The notes under the pieces: generated by a model
What the model was told of the DNA's origin: nothing
Seen by the model: only the letters and a program-made list of their open reading frames with translations
Databases searched by the model: none
Made by a program: the position numbers and the translations under genes
Shown here: positions 43,480-53,673 of the stretch, piece after piece
Numbering within the stretch: the stretch's first letter is position 1
How the letters are laid out: every line of letters starts with the position of its first letter
NCBI GenBank assembly: GCA_031292015.1
Contig: JARLHY010000052.1
Span: forward strand, 1 to 64,000
DNA from: Negativicutes bacterium
GTDB taxonomy: Bacteria; Bacillota_C; Negativicutes; Sporomusales_B; JARLHX01
Direction: 5' to 3'
Length of the DNA stretch: 64,000 bases

Positions 43480-44037
43480 ATGGCGCGCGCCCAGAAGAAA
43501 CTCCGCCAGGAAATACTGATCGAAAAATTGCACACAAGCCCCTTCTTGACAGACGAGGCCTTGGCGGAAATTCTCCAGGTCAGCGTCCAGACGATCCGGT
43601 TGGATCGTCTGGAACTCGGCATTCCCGAACTGCGGGAGAGAACGAAGCAAATGGCCGAGGAAGCCCAGACCAAGCTCAAAGCCATCGCCCGGACCGATGT
43701 GGTCGGTGACCTCATTGATCTCGAACTCGGCAAGTCGGGAATTTCACTCATGCCTATCACGGAAGACATGGTTTTCGCGAAAACCCATGTTGCCAGAGGG
43801 CACTATATTTTTGCCCAGGCCAATTCCTTGGCTCTGGCGGTGGTTGATGCACCTGCGGCGGTTACCGGGGTCGCCAACATCAAATATAAAGTTCCTGTGC
43901 ATGTCGGTGAAAAACTCATCGCCAAGGCTGAAGTGGTTAAAAAAAGAGGCAATAAATATTTTGTTTGGGTAAAGACTAGAAATGATCATCAGGAAGTCTT
44001 TCGATCCAAGTTTATTATGGTTTCGTTAGAGCATTGA
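43480..44037 (+). CDS. fapR: fatty acid/phospholipid repressor FapR
   Basis: ATG at 43480. The 185-residue protein has an N-terminal DeoR-like helix-turn-helix ([20 protein letters not shown]), the linker [14 protein letters not shown] and a hot-dog-fold ligand domain ([20 protein letters not shown], then [16 protein letters not shown]). FapR is released from DNA by malonyl-CoA and controls the operon in which it sits, fapR-plsX-fabH and on. Its position right after the promoter indicates autoregulation. Confidence 0.95.
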   Translation: MARAQKKLRQEILIEKLHTSPFLTDEALAEILQVSVQTIRLDRLELGIPELRERTKQMAEEAQTKLKAIARTDVVGDLIDLELGKSGISLMPITEDMVFAKTHVARGHYIFAQANSLALAVVDAPAAVTGVANIKYKVPVHVGEKLIAKAEVVKKRGNKYFVWVKTRNDHQEVFRSKFIMVSLEH

Positions 44038-44048
44038 GAGGAGATAGT

Positions 44049-45068
44049 ATGAAGGTAGCCCTTGACGCGATGGGTGGAGATTTCGCGCCAGACGAGGTTG
44101 TTTTAGGCGCGGTTGAGGCCGCCCGCGAATATAACTGTGAAATTGTACTTGTAGGAGACGAGGCAAAGCTTTTGCCGCTTCTTGAGAAATATTCCGACTG
44201 GAGTCAGCTCGGACTTACCGTCCACCACGCCAGTCAGGTCATCGAAATGACTGAACATCCCGGAGCCGCGGTCCGCAGAAAAAAAGACGCATCAGTCGTG
44301 GTCGCGACCCGGCTGGTGAAACAGGGTGTCTGCGATGTGGTGATTTCTGCCGGCAGCACCGGAGCCGCGGTGGCGGCGGCGCTATTAGGGCTTGGGCGAA
44401 TTAAAGGTATTGAGCGTCCGGCCATTGCTACACCGATTCCCAATCTGTCAGGCACGACAGTCCTCCTGGATTCCGGGGCGAATGTCGACAGCAAGGCAAA
44501 ACATCTTGTGCAAAGCGCCATCATGGGCTCTATTTACGCCCAGTACATATTAGGAGTCGACGATCCGCGGGTCGGCCTCCTGACCATCGGCGAAGAAGAA
44601 ACCAAAGGCAATGAAGTTGTCCTTGCCACCTATCCTTTGCTCAAAGCACTGAAAACCATTCGCTTCATCGGTAATGTCGAAGGCCGTGACATCCCCAAAG
44701 GGACTGTAGATGTCGTAGTCTGCGACGGCTTCGTCGGCAACATCGTTTTAAAAACCGGCGAGGGGTTTGCCAGCGCTATTATGCAGCTTCTGAAAAACGC
44801 GATCAAGCAGGCCGGTTTTTTTGTGAAAATCGCCTCATTGATGGTTTTACCGGCTTTTAAATCCCTTAAAGCAAAACTCGATTACGCCGAATACGGCGGG
44901 GCACCCCTCCTCGGGGTCGCCGGCGGTTTCATCATCTGCCACGGCAGTTCCAAAGCCAAAGCCATCAAAAATGCGATCCGGGTTGCCAGAGAGTTTTCCG
45001 AAAAACAGGTGGTTGAACATATTCGCGAGAACATCGCTAAGGAGGGGATCATTGTAAATGAAGAATGA
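44049..45068 (+). CDS. plsX: phosphate acyltransferase PlsX
   Basis: ATG at 44049 follows GAGAGGAG; an open frame from 44034 starts inside fapR. The 339-residue protein has [49 protein letters not shown] and [20 protein letters not shown]. It converts acyl-ACP to acyl phosphate, the first step of phospholipid synthesis. It overlaps fabH by 11 bases. Confidence 0.96.
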   Translation: MKVALDAMGGDFAPDEVVLGAVEAAREYNCEIVLVGDEAKLLPLLEKYSDWSQLGLTVHHASQVIEMTEHPGAAVRRKKDASVVVATRLVKQGVCDVVISAGSTGAAVAAALLGLGRIKGIERPAIATPIPNLSGTTVLLDSGANVDSKAKHLVQSAIMGSIYAQYILGVDDPRVGLLTIGEEETKGNEVVLATYPLLKALKTIRFIGNVEGRDIPKGTVDVVVCDGFVGNIVLKTGEGFASAIMQLLKNAIKQAGFFVKIASLMVLPAFKSLKAKLDYAEYGGAPLLGVAGGFIICHGSSKAKAIKNAIRVAREFSEKQVVEHIRENIAKEGIIVNEE

Positions 45069-46071
45069 AAAATCAGTAGGCATCATAGGCCTGGGTTACT
45101 ACGTTCCCGAAAAAGTGGTCACCAATAAGGATCTCGAGAAAATTGTCGACACTACCGATGAATGGATCGTAGACCGGACCGGTATCAGAGAGCGACGGGT
45201 GATCGATCCGTCGATGGCCACATCCGACTTGGCTACCCGCGCCGCTGAGCGGGCGCTGGCCGACGCAGGTGTTACTGCGGACGAGCTGGACCTGATCATC
45301 GTCGGAACTGCCACGCCGGATATGTTTTTTCCCTCAACTGCCTGTCTGGTGCAAGCCAACATAAAAGCAACAAACGCCGCTGCTTTTGATCTTGCTGCCG
45401 GTTGTTCCGGCTTCGTCTATAATCTCGTTGTCGCCACACAGTTCATCAGAACCGGCTTCTACAAGAAAATCCTTGTCATTGGGGCAGAGTCCCTCACCCG
45501 TGTCTGCGACTGGACCGACCGCAACACCTGCGTGCTGTTCGGCGACGGGGCCGGGGCGGCAGTCATAGCCGAAACCAAGGAAGGCTACGGAATTTTGGGA
45601 GCCAATCTGGGTGCCGATGGAACCGGCGGTGATCTTTTGAAACAGCCTGCCGGCGGAACACGGATTCCCGCGACCGAGGAGTCGGTCCAGAGCCGGCTGC
45701 ATTATATTCACATGAACGGCAACGAAGTATTCAAATTTGCGGTTAAAGTCATGGGCGAATCGGCCCTGAAAGCTCTCACCAATGCCGGGCTTGATACCAG
45801 CGCCATTGATGTGCTGATTCCTCACCAAGCCAATTTGCGGATCATCCAGTCGGCCGCCAAACGCCTCAAGGTACCGATGGAGAAAGTTATTGTCAATGTT
45901 CATAAGTATGGCAACACTTCGGCGGCGTCCATCCCCATCGCCCTCAAAGAAGCAGTGGAGGAGGGCAAGGTAAAAACCGGCGACACTATGGTATTGGTCG
46001 GTTTCGGCGCCGGTCTGACCTGGGCTTCTTGTGTCATGAAATGGGGCAAGGAGGCCAAACCGCTTGCTTAA
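45058..46071 (+). CDS. fabH: beta-ketoacyl-ACP synthase III
   Basis: ATG at 45058 after GGAGGGG inside plsX. The 337-residue enzyme shows the Cys-His-Asn triad: Cys in [14 protein letters not shown], His in [12 protein letters not shown] and Asn in [14 protein letters not shown]. It condenses acetyl-CoA (or branched primers) with malonyl-ACP to start fatty acid synthesis. Its stop overlaps the TTG start of fabK by eight bases. Confidence 0.97.
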   Translation: MKNEKSVGIIGLGYYVPEKVVTNKDLEKIVDTTDEWIVDRTGIRERRVIDPSMATSDLATRAAERALADAGVTADELDLIIVGTATPDMFFPSTACLVQANIKATNAAAFDLAAGCSGFVYNLVVATQFIRTGFYKKILVIGAESLTRVCDWTDRNTCVLFGDGAGAAVIAETKEGYGILGANLGADGTGGDLLKQPAGGTRIPATEESVQSRLHYIHMNGNEVFKFAVKVMGESALKALTNAGLDTSAIDVLIPHQANLRIIQSAAKRLKVPMEKVIVNVHKYGNTSAASIPIALKEAVEEGKVKTGDTMVLVGFGAGLTWASCVMKWGKEAKPLA

Positions 46072-47008
46072 AACCGAGCTCTGCCGTCTGCTGAACATCC
46101 GCTACCCGATCCTGCAGGGAGGCATGGCTTGGGTCGCCACCGCGGAATTGGCCGCAGCCGTTTCACAAGCAGGCGGACTTGGTTTGATCGGGGCCGGTCA
46201 TATGCCGCCGGAACCCCTGCGCAGCGAAATACGCAAAACAAAAGCAGCCACCGACAAACCTTTCGGCGTAAACATTATGCTTATGTCGCCGTTTGTGAAA
46301 GAAGTTATGCAGGTGGTTGTGGAAGAACGCGTTCCTGTCATCACCACCGGAGCCGGCAATCCGGCTGAATACATACCTGCTTTGAAAGAAATCGGCGCAA
46401 AAATCATTCCTGTCGTTGCCTCGGTCGCTCTGGCCCGAAAACTGGAGCGGTACGGCGTCGATGCCATTATCGCCGAGGGAATGGAAAGCGGCGGCCATAT
46501 CGGCGCAATTACCACCATGGCCCTGGTGCCTCAGGTGGTTGACGCGGTGAGCGTCCCAGTGATTGCCGCCGGAGGGATCGGTGACGCCCGCGGCGTCGTG
46601 GCGGCCTTGGCCCTTGGCGCGCAAGGAGTGCAGATCGGCACCCGGTTTGTTGCCTCCACTGAGTGTACCGCTCATCCCAATTACAAAGAGGCCGTTCTGC
46701 GGGCGAAAGACCGCTCCACCGTTGTGACTGGCCTGTCTTCCGGCCATCCGGTGCGCATTGTAAGCAACAAGTTGTCCCGCGAGTTTGACGAGCTTGACAG
46801 GCGCGGCGCCCAGCCGGAGGAATTCGACCGACTGGGAACAGGCAAACTGAAGGCCGCAGCCCGGGACGGCGATGTTCAATATGGTTCAGTCATGGTGGGG
46901 CAGATTGCCGGAATCGTGACAGCCATTCAACCGGTCGAAGCCATCATTCAGGAGATCGTCGGCGGTATTCCCGCTATTACCGCAAGAATCAGCCAAGTTA
47001 CCCGTTAA
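46064..47008 (+). CDS. fabK: enoyl-ACP reductase II (FabK)
   Basis: TTG at 46064 lies nine bases after AAGGAGG within fabH. The 314-residue FMN protein has [59 protein letters not shown] and [11 protein letters not shown]. It belongs to the nitronate monooxygenase-like family and is the NADH/FMN-dependent enoyl-ACP reductase used instead of FabI. A second related protein is encoded at 49092 in the same cluster; this one, next to fabH and fabD, is the better FabK candidate. Confidence 0.92.
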   Translation: MLKTELCRLLNIRYPILQGGMAWVATAELAAAVSQAGGLGLIGAGHMPPEPLRSEIRKTKAATDKPFGVNIMLMSPFVKEVMQVVVEERVPVITTGAGNPAEYIPALKEIGAKIIPVVASVALARKLERYGVDAIIAEGMESGGHIGAITTMALVPQVVDAVSVPVIAAGGIGDARGVVAALALGAQGVQIGTRFVASTECTAHPNYKEAVLRAKDRSTVVTGLSSGHPVRIVSNKLSREFDELDRRGAQPEEFDRLGTGKLKAAARDGDVQYGSVMVGQIAGIVTAIQPVEAIIQEIVGGIPAITARISQVTR

Positions 47009-47049
47009 AGGGAATTCATAATGTTATCAAGTAAAGGGGATGCTTAGGT

Positions 47050-47994
47050 ATGGTAAAAACAGCTTTTGTATTTCCCGGGCAGGGTTCACAGTCTGTAGGA
47101 ATGGGCAAGGACCTGTACGATCAATTCGTCGTGGCCCAGGCAGTCTTCAAGGAAGCCGACGCGGCGCTCGGGTTTTCGATAACCGACCTCTGCTTCAACG
47201 GACCGGAAGAAGACCTGCGCAAGACCTTCAACACCCAACCGGCGATCCTTACCGTCAGTGTAGCCTGTCTGAAAGTTCTCCAGCAGTCGGGATTGACCCC
47301 GGCTATCGTCGCCGGACATAGTTTGGGCGAATATTCAGCCCTGGTCGCCGCCGGAGCACTTTCCTTCAGCGACGCCGTCCGCCTTGTTCGCAAGCGCGGC
47401 CAGTTCATGCAGGAAGCCGTCCCGCTGGGAGAAGGCGGCATGGCTGCCATTTTGGGACTGGACCGCGATCAGATCATCGCAATCTGCAACGATGTTCAAG
47501 CCAAATTCGGCCCGGTACAGGCCGTCAACTTCAACTGCCCGGGCCAGGTCGTCATCGCCGGCGCCACCAAAGCGGTGGAACAGGCCTCTGAAGCCCTGAA
47601 GGCCGCCGGTGCCAAACGGGCCATCCCTCTGCCGGTAAGCGCTCCGTTTCACAGCAGCCTGATGAAGCCGGCCGCCGAAAGACTGGCCGCCGAACTGGAG
47701 AAGATCACCGTGGCCGACGCCCAGATTCCGTTTGTGGCCAATGTCAGCGGCAAAATTTTGACCAAAGGCAGTGAGATCAAAGCCTCTTTGGTTCAACAGG
47801 CAGCGTCTCCCGTATTGTGGGAAGATTGCATCGCCCAGATTCTTGGCTACGGCGCCACCGCTTTCGTCGAAGTCGGTCCAGGCAAGGTGCTTTCCGGCTT
47901 CACGAAAAAAATAGTCAAAGATATCGAGACCTTAAATGTAGAAGATAGCACCTCGTTACAAAAAACCCTTGATTATTTCAAGGAGGTTAGCTAA
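47050..47994 (+). CDS. fabD: malonyl-CoA:ACP transacylase
   Basis: ATG at 47050. The 314-residue enzyme has FVFPGQGSQSVGMGKDLYDQ, the nucleophile Ser in VAGHSLGEYSALVAAG, the Arg region RLVRKRGQFMQ and the His in PLPVSAPFHSSLM. It loads malonyl groups onto ACP. Located between fabK and fabG. Confidence 0.97.
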   Translation: MVKTAFVFPGQGSQSVGMGKDLYDQFVVAQAVFKEADAALGFSITDLCFNGPEEDLRKTFNTQPAILTVSVACLKVLQQSGLTPAIVAGHSLGEYSALVAAGALSFSDAVRLVRKRGQFMQEAVPLGEGGMAAILGLDRDQIIAICNDVQAKFGPVQAVNFNCPGQVVIAGATKAVEQASEALKAAGAKRAIPLPVSAPFHSSLMKPAAERLAAELEKITVADAQIPFVANVSGKILTKGSEIKASLVQQAASPVLWEDCIAQILGYGATAFVEVGPGKVLSGFTKKIVKDIETLNVEDSTSLQKTLDYFKEVS

Positions 47995-47995
47995 A

Positions 47996-48739
47996 ATGCT
48001 TTTAGGTGGTAAAGTCGCCGTAGTGACCGGCGCTTCCCGGGGAATCGGCCGGGCTGCCGCGGTAGGACTCGCCAAAGCCGGCGCCAAGGTTGTCGTAAAC
48101 TTCGCCGGTAACCAGACTGCAGCCAATGAAACCCTGGCAATCATCAAGTCCACAGGCGGCGAAGCCATCGCAGTTCAGGCCGACGTCGCCGACGTTGCAG
48201 CTGTCGATGCTTTGGTGAAAACCACCCTTGATACCTTTGGCCGGATTGATATTCTGGTGAATAACGCCGGCATTACCCGCGACAACCTGTTGATGCGTAT
48301 GAAGGAAGCAGAATGGGACTCGGTTATCAACACAAACCTGAAGGGTGTCTTTAACTGCACCAAGGCTGTCTCCCGCATCATGATGAAACAAAAGGGCGGT
48401 AAAATCATTAACATGACGTCGGTGGTAGGAGTCATGGGCAACGCCGGTCAGGCCAATTACGCCGCCGCTAAAGCGGGCGTAATCGGCTTCACCAAGTCGA
48501 TAGCCAAGGAACTGGCTTCCCGGTCCATCACCGTAAACGCCATCGCGCCCGGATTTATCACCACAGATATGACCGCAGGCCTGACGGAACAGGTAAAGAA
48601 GGATCTGGCCGGAGCGATTCCCCTGAGCCGGCTTGGTACTCCCGAGGATGTAGCTGCAGCGGTGCTGTTTCTTGCATCCGATGCAGCCGACTATATTACG
48701 GGGCAGACCCTCAACGTTGACGGCGGCATGGTTATGTAA
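47996..48739 (+). CDS. fabG: 3-oxoacyl-ACP reductase
   Basis: ATG at 47996 follows CAAGGAGG; its start overlaps the fabD end region closely. The 247-residue short-chain dehydrogenase has VTGASRGIGRAAAVGLAKAG for NADPH, NNAGITRDNLLMRM, the YAAAK catalytic pair and the end ADYITGQTLNVDGGMVM. It performs the first reduction in each elongation cycle. Confidence 0.97.
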   Translation: MLLGGKVAVVTGASRGIGRAAAVGLAKAGAKVVVNFAGNQTAANETLAIIKSTGGEAIAVQADVADVAAVDALVKTTLDTFGRIDILVNNAGITRDNLLMRMKEAEWDSVINTNLKGVFNCTKAVSRIMMKQKGGKIINMTSVVGVMGNAGQANYAAAKAGVIGFTKSIAKELASRSITVNAIAPGFITTDMTAGLTEQVKKDLAGAIPLSRLGTPEDVAAAVLFLASDAADYITGQTLNVDGGMVM

Positions 48740-48764
48740 CTAATCTTGGAAGGAGGTGAATACT

Positions 48765-49001
48765 ATGACAACATTTGATAAGGTAAAAGAAATCGTTGTA
48801 GAACAACTGGGTGTTGATGAAGCCGATGTTTCTATTGATTCCACTTTTATTGATGATTTGGGAGCAGATTCACTTGATATTGTTGAGTTAATCATGGCCT
48901 TTGAAGAGGAGTTCAATATCGAGATTCCGGATGAAGCTGCCGAGAAAATTAAAACCGTAAAAGACGCTGTGGAATACATAGACAAGGAAAAGCAAGGTTA
49001 G
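48765..49001 (+). CDS. acpP: acyl carrier protein
   Basis: ATG at 48765 follows GGAAGGAGGTG; an in-frame GTG at 48756 lies inside that site. The 78-residue acidic protein has the phosphopantetheine Ser36 in [18 protein letters not shown]. The codon use (many GAT, GAA, ATT, TTG) is visibly AT-richer than the neighbouring fab genes, perhaps from selection for high expression. A hairpin terminator directly follows. Confidence 0.97.
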   Translation: MTTFDKVKEIVVEQLGVDEADVSIDSTFIDDLGADSLDIVELIMAFEEEFNIEIPDEAAEKIKTVKDAVEYIDKEKQG

Positions 49002-49020
49002 AAACATTACCTGCTAAAAA

Positions 49021-49056
49021 AAGAAAGTCCCGTGGAAAGTTTCGCGGGACTTTCTT
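49021..49056 (+). terminator. terminator after acpP
   Basis: AAGAAAGTCCCG...CGGGACTTTCTT with an 11-base interior; moderate U-tract within the arm. It would lower read-through to the next three genes. Confidence 0.7.
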
Positions 49057-49091
49057 AAGGGTAATGCCCTACTGAATGGAGGAGTTGTTAC

Positions 49092-50045
49092 TTGAAACTG
49101 CCGGAACTCAGAATAGGTCACCTGGTAGCCAGGATGCCGATTATTCAAGGTGGCATGGCGATACGGATTTCGACCGCGCGTCTGGCTGGCACTGTGGCTG
49201 CGCAAGGAGGCATCGGTCTGATCGCCGCCTCAGGGATGACCTTTGATGAACTGCGTCAGGAAATAAAAATCGCTCGTTCGTTGGCGGAAGGGGGAATCAT
49301 CGGCATAAACATCATGGTTGCGGCCCGTGAATTTGCCGGAATTGTGAAAACCGCCATCGACGCCGGCATTGACCTTGTCGTACCGGGCGCCGGTTTTTCC
49401 CGCGACGTGTTCACCTTTGGCCGGGAGTCCGGCACACCAATCGTTCCAATTGTATCATCCGTAAAAGCCGCAAAGCTTTCTGAATCCCTCGGCGCCTCTG
49501 CCGTAGTGGTCGAAGGCAAGGAAGCCGGCGGACACCTTGGCACCGACCAGCCAATGCACTCATTGATTCCCGGTATCGTAAAAGCGGTGAAAATACCGGT
49601 TATCGGCGCTGGCGGAGTCATCAGCGGCCATGATATTGTCGAGGCATTCAAGCTCGGCTGCTCCGGAGTCCAGATGGGAACACGGTTTATGGCCAGTGAG
49701 GAATCCAACGCCGCTCCGGCTCTTAAGGAATTCTACCTCAAGGCCAAGCCAGAAGATGTGGTCATTATCAAGAGTCCGGTAGGTCTTCCCGGGCAGGCGA
49801 TAAGAAACCCTTATGCTGCGAAAATCATTGAAGGTACTGTCGCGACCCCTGATTCGTGCGATGTCTGCCTTAAACACTGCAAACAGAATTTTTGTATTGT
49901 CAAGGCCCTTATCCGCGCCCAGCAGGGGGATGTGGAAACCGGTCTGGTTTTCACCGGCGAGTATATTCATAAGATAGATAAGATATTACCAGTCAAGGAA
50001 ATTTTTGCGCGAATACTCAAAGAAGTCGAAGAGATAAATACATAA
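49092..50045 (+). CDS. second FabK-like / nitronate monooxygenase-family flavoprotein
   Basis: TTG at 49092 follows GGAGGAG. The 317-residue FMN protein has MPIIQGGMAIRISTARLAGT, GINIMVAAREF, VVEGKEAGGHLGTD and GVQMGTRFMASEESN. Unlike the first fabK product, it carries a C-terminal Cys cluster (DSCDVCLKHCKQNFC), as in YrpB-type NAD(P)H-dependent flavin oxidoreductases. It could be a redundant enoyl reductase, a nitronate monooxygenase, or an Fe-S/metal-containing variant. It is separated from acpP by a terminator and followed by fabF after 15 bases. Confidence 0.82.
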   Translation: MKLPELRIGHLVARMPIIQGGMAIRISTARLAGTVAAQGGIGLIAASGMTFDELRQEIKIARSLAEGGIIGINIMVAAREFAGIVKTAIDAGIDLVVPGAGFSRDVFTFGRESGTPIVPIVSSVKAAKLSESLGASAVVVEGKEAGGHLGTDQPMHSLIPGIVKAVKIPVIGAGGVISGHDIVEAFKLGCSGVQMGTRFMASEESNAAPALKEFYLKAKPEDVVIIKSPVGLPGQAIRNPYAAKIIEGTVATPDSCDVCLKHCKQNFCIVKALIRAQQGDVETGLVFTGEYIHKIDKILPVKEIFARILKEVEEINT

Positions 50046-50060
50046 CGCGAGGTGAATCAC

Positions 50061-51302
50061 GTGAAAAAACGAGTAGTGGTGACAGGGATGGGTGCAATCA
50101 CCCCCATCGGAATCGGCAAGGACGATTTCTGGCAGGCCCTTTTGGCCGGCAAATCCGGAATCGCCAGAGTTACTCGCTTTGATCCCAGCGAGTATGCCAC
50201 TCAGATCGCCGGAGAAGTGAAAGACTACGATCCAGGCAATTATATGGACAAAAAAGAAGCCCGTCGTATGGACCGTTGCACCCAATTCGCCCTGTCAGGG
50301 GCAAAAATGGCTATCGAGGACTCCGGACTCAACCTGGAGACCGAAAACCTTGATCGCATCGGCACCATCATCGGCACTGGCATTGGTGGCATGGAAACCC
50401 TTCACGACCAGTACAAGGTGCTGTTCGAAAAAGGCCCCAACCGCATCAGCCCGTTCTTTGTTCCAATGATGATTGCCAATATGGCTTCCGGCCAGACTTC
50501 CATCAGCTTCGGCCTGCGCGGTCCCTGCATGTGTGTTGTGACAGCCTGCGCTACCGCCACCAACTCCATCGGTGAAGCCTTCAAAATCATCCAGCGCGGC
50601 GATGCCGACGTCATGGTCACCGGCGGGACCGAGGCCACCATCTCACCGGCGGCAATGGCCGGTTTCTGCTCGATGAAAGCCCTCTCCGGCCGCAATGATG
50701 AACCGACCAAAGCCTCCCGTCCCTTTGACAAGGACCGCGATGGTTTCGTCATGGGCGAAGGCTCAGGCGTTGTGGTCATCGAATCTCTGGACCATGCTCT
50801 GGCTCGCGGTGCAAAAATTTATGCAGAAATAGTAGGCTACGGCACAAACGCCGACGCCTTCCATATCACCGCTCCGGCTCCAGAAGGAGTCCAGCAGGCC
50901 AAATGTATGGAACTTGCAATCAAAGACGCCGGCGTGTCGCCCAGCGTTGTGGACTACATCAACGCCCACGGCACATCGACCCCGCTCAATGACAAGAATG
51001 AAACCCAGGCCATCAAATCCTTGTTCGGCGAGCACGCCTACAAGCTGGCTATCAGCTCCACGAAATCGATGACCGGGCATCTGCTGGGAGCTGCTGGCGG
51101 CATTGAACTGATCGCCTCCGCTCTCACCGTCCAGAACGACATCGTGCATCCAACCATCAACCTGGATAATCCGGATCCCGATCTTGATCTGGACTATGTT
51201 CCCAACCAGGCCCGGAAAAAAGTTGTCAACTACGCCCTGTCCAACTCCTTTGGGTTCGGCGGTCACAACGCCACCCTCTTGGTTAAGAAATACAACGGTT
51301 AA
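50061..51302 (+). CDS. fabF: 3-oxoacyl-ACP synthase II
   Basis: GTG at 50061 follows GCGAGGTGA; GTG at 50052 overlaps that site. The 413-residue enzyme has [20 protein letters not shown], the Cys in [13 protein letters not shown], His in [13 protein letters not shown] and [13 protein letters not shown] with the second His. It elongates acyl-ACP by two carbons. rnc follows six bases after the stop. Confidence 0.97.
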   Translation: MKKRVVVTGMGAITPIGIGKDDFWQALLAGKSGIARVTRFDPSEYATQIAGEVKDYDPGNYMDKKEARRMDRCTQFALSGAKMAIEDSGLNLETENLDRIGTIIGTGIGGMETLHDQYKVLFEKGPNRISPFFVPMMIANMASGQTSISFGLRGPCMCVVTACATATNSIGEAFKIIQRGDADVMVTGGTEATISPAAMAGFCSMKALSGRNDEPTKASRPFDKDRDGFVMGEGSGVVVIESLDHALARGAKIYAEIVGYGTNADAFHITAPAPEGVQQAKCMELAIKDAGVSPSVVDYINAHGTSTPLNDKNETQAIKSLFGEHAYKLAISSTKSMTGHLLGAAGGIELIASALTVQNDIVHPTINLDNPDPDLDLDYVPNQARKKVVNYALSNSFGFGGHNATLLVKKYNG

Positions 51303-51307
51303 TCCCC

Positions 51308-52024
51308 ATGAAGCGCCAGGCCAAAGAGCCGAATTTCACCTCGATACAACGCCGATTGGGAACGACATTTAGCGACACCGGACTTTTGCTGCAGGCGCTG
51401 ACCCACACATCTTTCGCTAACGAGAATAAGCGCGAGGCATTTCCACACAACGAACGGCTCGAATTTCTCGGTGACGCTGTCCTCGATCTCGTTATCAGCG
51501 ATTATCTTTTCCGTCATTATCCCGACCTTCTGGAAGGGGAACTGACCAAGGCGCGGGCTTCCGTTGTCTGTGAGCCGACCCTGGCCAGCAGGGCTGGGGA
51601 AATAGGTCTCGGCGACTACCTGCGACTGGGCAGGGGAGAAGCTGCGTCCGGCGGACGGGAGCGCATCTCGATTCTGGCAGACGCATTCGAAGCAGTCATC
51701 GGAGCAATCTATCTTGACCAGGGGTTACCGGCGGCTAGCCGCTTTGTCCTGTCCCGTCTCCAGGACGATCTGTCGACCGTTGAACGCGGTGAATACGCCA
51801 AAGATCACAAAACCCTGCTTCAGGAGTTTGCCCAGCGGGGTGGCGATGCCAGGATCGTTTACGAAGTTACCTCCGAGACAGGCCCTGATCACGACAAGAT
51901 CTTTGAAGTGACCGTTTTGGTCAACGCCGACCGTCTGGGCAGCGGTTCAGGCAAAAGCAAGAAGGAAGCCGAACAGCAGGCCGCGTGCCAGGCACTCAAA
52001 AACTATCAGCCAACCCAAGACTGA
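51308..52024 (+). CDS. rnc: ribonuclease III
   Basis: ATG at 51308, five bases after fabF. The 238-residue protein has the signature NERLEFLGDAVLDLVISDYL, a catalytic Asp/Glu set in the DAFEAVIGAIYLDQG region and a C-terminal double-stranded RNA-binding domain (HKTLLQEFAQRGGDARIVYE, then GKSKKEAEQQAACQALK). It processes rRNA precursors and other duplex RNA. Confidence 0.97.
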   Translation: MKRQAKEPNFTSIQRRLGTTFSDTGLLLQALTHTSFANENKREAFPHNERLEFLGDAVLDLVISDYLFRHYPDLLEGELTKARASVVCEPTLASRAGEIGLGDYLRLGRGEAASGGRERISILADAFEAVIGAIYLDQGLPAASRFVLSRLQDDLSTVERGEYAKDHKTLLQEFAQRGGDARIVYEVTSETGPDHDKIFEVTVLVNADRLGSGSGKSKKEAEQQAACQALKNYQPTQD

Positions 52025-52033
52025 CACTTGCAG

Positions 52034-52064
52034 GGGCGACCTTTGGTCGCCCTTTGCTTATTTT
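52034..52064 (+). terminator. terminator of the fab-rnc unit
   Basis: GGGCGACC-TTT-GGTCGCCC followed by TTTGCTTATTTT. Confidence 0.85.
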
Positions 52065-52147
52065 AAGAAGTTATTTTATAGATGATTCAACAAACCTGCT
52101 GCCAGGCGAGCCGGTATTGTTTTTCAACAAGCTAAGAAGGTGTTACC

Positions 52148-53194
52148 ATGCGCGACTACATTGTCCCAATCTTCATCCCGCACTACGGCTGCCCACACCA
52201 GTGCGTTTTTTGCGACCAGCGGGCCATCACCGGCGTCCGGCAACCGATCGGCGGCAGCGAAGTCGCGGCGGTCATAGCCGAGAATCTGGAGCGGGCCGGC
52301 CCGGGCCGCAGGGTGGAAATCGCCTATTACGGCGGCAGCTTCACCGCTCTGCCGGCTGAGGTTCAGGCTAAGCTGCTGACTCCCGCCAAAGCCTGCCTCG
52401 ATAGCGGCCAGGTGGCGGCCATCCGTGTTTCCACCCGGCCGGATGCCATCGACGCGGCGGCGGCGGAGCGTTTGATCGCCTTCGGGGTGTCGACGGTGGA
52501 GCTTGGCGCCCAGTCACTGGATGACCGTGTCCTGACGGCGGCGGGACGGGGACACACCGCCGCCGACACCGCTAAGGCCGTGGCCATTCTGCGGGAATAC
52601 CGGCTGAATACCGGCCTGCAGTTGATGCCCGGCCTGCCAAAAGAAGACTGGGCCAGTCTGATTCACACCGCCAACCGGACCTTTGAGCTGCGACCCGACT
52701 TTATCCGCATCTACCCCACGGTGGTGCTGGCCAAAACCCGTCTTGCGGATATGTATCACGCCGGGCAATACCGGCCCCTGACCCTGCCGGCCGCCGTCGC
52801 CCGCGCCGCTTTTTTGAAGCTGCTGGCCGACCGTCACGCCACTCCGGTGATCCGTCTCGGCCTTCAGGCCACCGACGGACTTTCCGCTCCCGGCGCCATA
52901 GTGGCCGGACCTTACCATCCGGCGTTCGGTGAAAAGGTGGCTGCCTTCATTTTCAATCTGATGGTGATGAGCCTGCTGGACGATTACCCGGACAATTCCG
53001 GCCCGCTGACCATTCATCACCATCCCCGCGACCACTCCAAACTCCGCGGTCAGTCCGGCGAAAACCTGACAAACTGGCGCAGCCACGCCGGCACGATCCG
53101 ACTTGTGGCCGACTGGCCACAAGAGAATGAACTGGGCATCCGCCGCGGCGAACTCCTTTTTGTGATCAATTCTGCAATGTTGACCAGCTGTTAA
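52148..53194 (+). CDS. Elp3-like radical SAM protein
   Basis: ATG at 52148 follows AGAAGGTG. The 348-residue protein carries the radical SAM motif CPHQCVFC near residue 15-22, then YYGGSFTALP, RVSTRPDAID, VSTVELGAQSLDDRVLTAAG and LMPGLPKEDW, the order of the Elp3/MiaB-like superfamily used in oxygen-independent coproporphyrinogen oxidase relatives. The C-terminal part has HHHPRDHSK. Homologues are commonly encoded between rnc and smc in Firmicutes; the function is not known to me. Confidence 0.85.
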   Translation: MRDYIVPIFIPHYGCPHQCVFCDQRAITGVRQPIGGSEVAAVIAENLERAGPGRRVEIAYYGGSFTALPAEVQAKLLTPAKACLDSGQVAAIRVSTRPDAIDAAAAERLIAFGVSTVELGAQSLDDRVLTAAGRGHTAADTAKAVAILREYRLNTGLQLMPGLPKEDWASLIHTANRTFELRPDFIRIYPTVVLAKTRLADMYHAGQYRPLTLPAAVARAAFLKLLADRHATPVIRLGLQATDGLSAPGAIVAGPYHPAFGEKVAAFIFNLMVMSLLDDYPDNSGPLTIHHHPRDHSKLRGQSGENLTNWRSHAGTIRLVADWPQENELGIRRGELLFVINSAMLTSC

Positions 53195-53205
53195 AATATA
53201 ACGTT

Positions 53206-53233
53206 GCAGGAATTTTTAGGAAATGTGTAGAAT
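53206..53233 (+). promoter_or_regulatory. sigma-H promoter of spoVS
   Basis: GCAGGAATT (53206-53214), a 12-base spacer and GTAGAAT (53227-53233) match the sigma-H consensus RnAGGAwWW-N11-12-RnnGAAT. spoVS of B. subtilis is known to depend on sigma-H. Confidence 0.75.
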
Positions 53234-53279
53234 ACGTTAGTACCATCGAGGCCCTGAGTAGCAAAAGGAGGAAAACATG

Positions 53280-53540
53280 ATGGAAGTACTTAAAGTATCT
53301 GCACAATCAAACCCTAAATCTGTTGCAGGCGCCCTGGCTGCCGTGCTGCGCGAAAAAGGCACGGCCGAAGTCCAGGCGGTAGGGGCGGGAGCGGTTAACC
53401 AGGCCATCAAGGCGGTTGCCATCGCCCGGGGATTTGTTGCTCCGAACGGCATCGATCTCGTCTGCATCCCCGCCTTCGCGGAGATCATTATCGACGGCGA
53501 AGAGCGGACCGCCATTCGTTTCATCGTCGAACCACGTTGA
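53280..53540 (+). CDS. spoVS: stage V sporulation protein S
   Basis: Tandem ATG codons at 53277 and 53280 follow AAGGAGG; the second gives the normal MEVLKVSAQSNPKSVAGALA start and 86 residues, the family length. The AVGAGAVNQAIKAVAIARGF core and CIPAFAEIIIDGEERTAI follow the Bacillus protein closely. SpoVS is a small Alba-like protein acting in sporulation and septation. It has its own sigma-H-like promoter and terminator. Confidence 0.97.
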   Translation: MEVLKVSAQSNPKSVAGALAAVLREKGTAEVQAVGAGAVNQAIKAVAIARGFVAPNGIDLVCIPAFAEIIIDGEERTAIRFIVEPR

Positions 53541-53566
53541 CCAGGGCCGTCGCTTCGAAAACTTAT

Positions 53567-53599
53567 AAAAAACCTGCGCACCTGGGTGGCAGGTTTTTT
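53567..53599 (+). terminator. terminator of spoVS
   Basis: AAAAAACCTGC...GCAGGTTTTTT. Confidence 0.9.
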
Positions 53600-53673
53600 A
53601 TGTTGTGTTAAAGGGTCTTGCCGTGGTAAAATTTTGGTGGCTACAAAGCTCAACATAGTAAGGGTGGTAAAGC

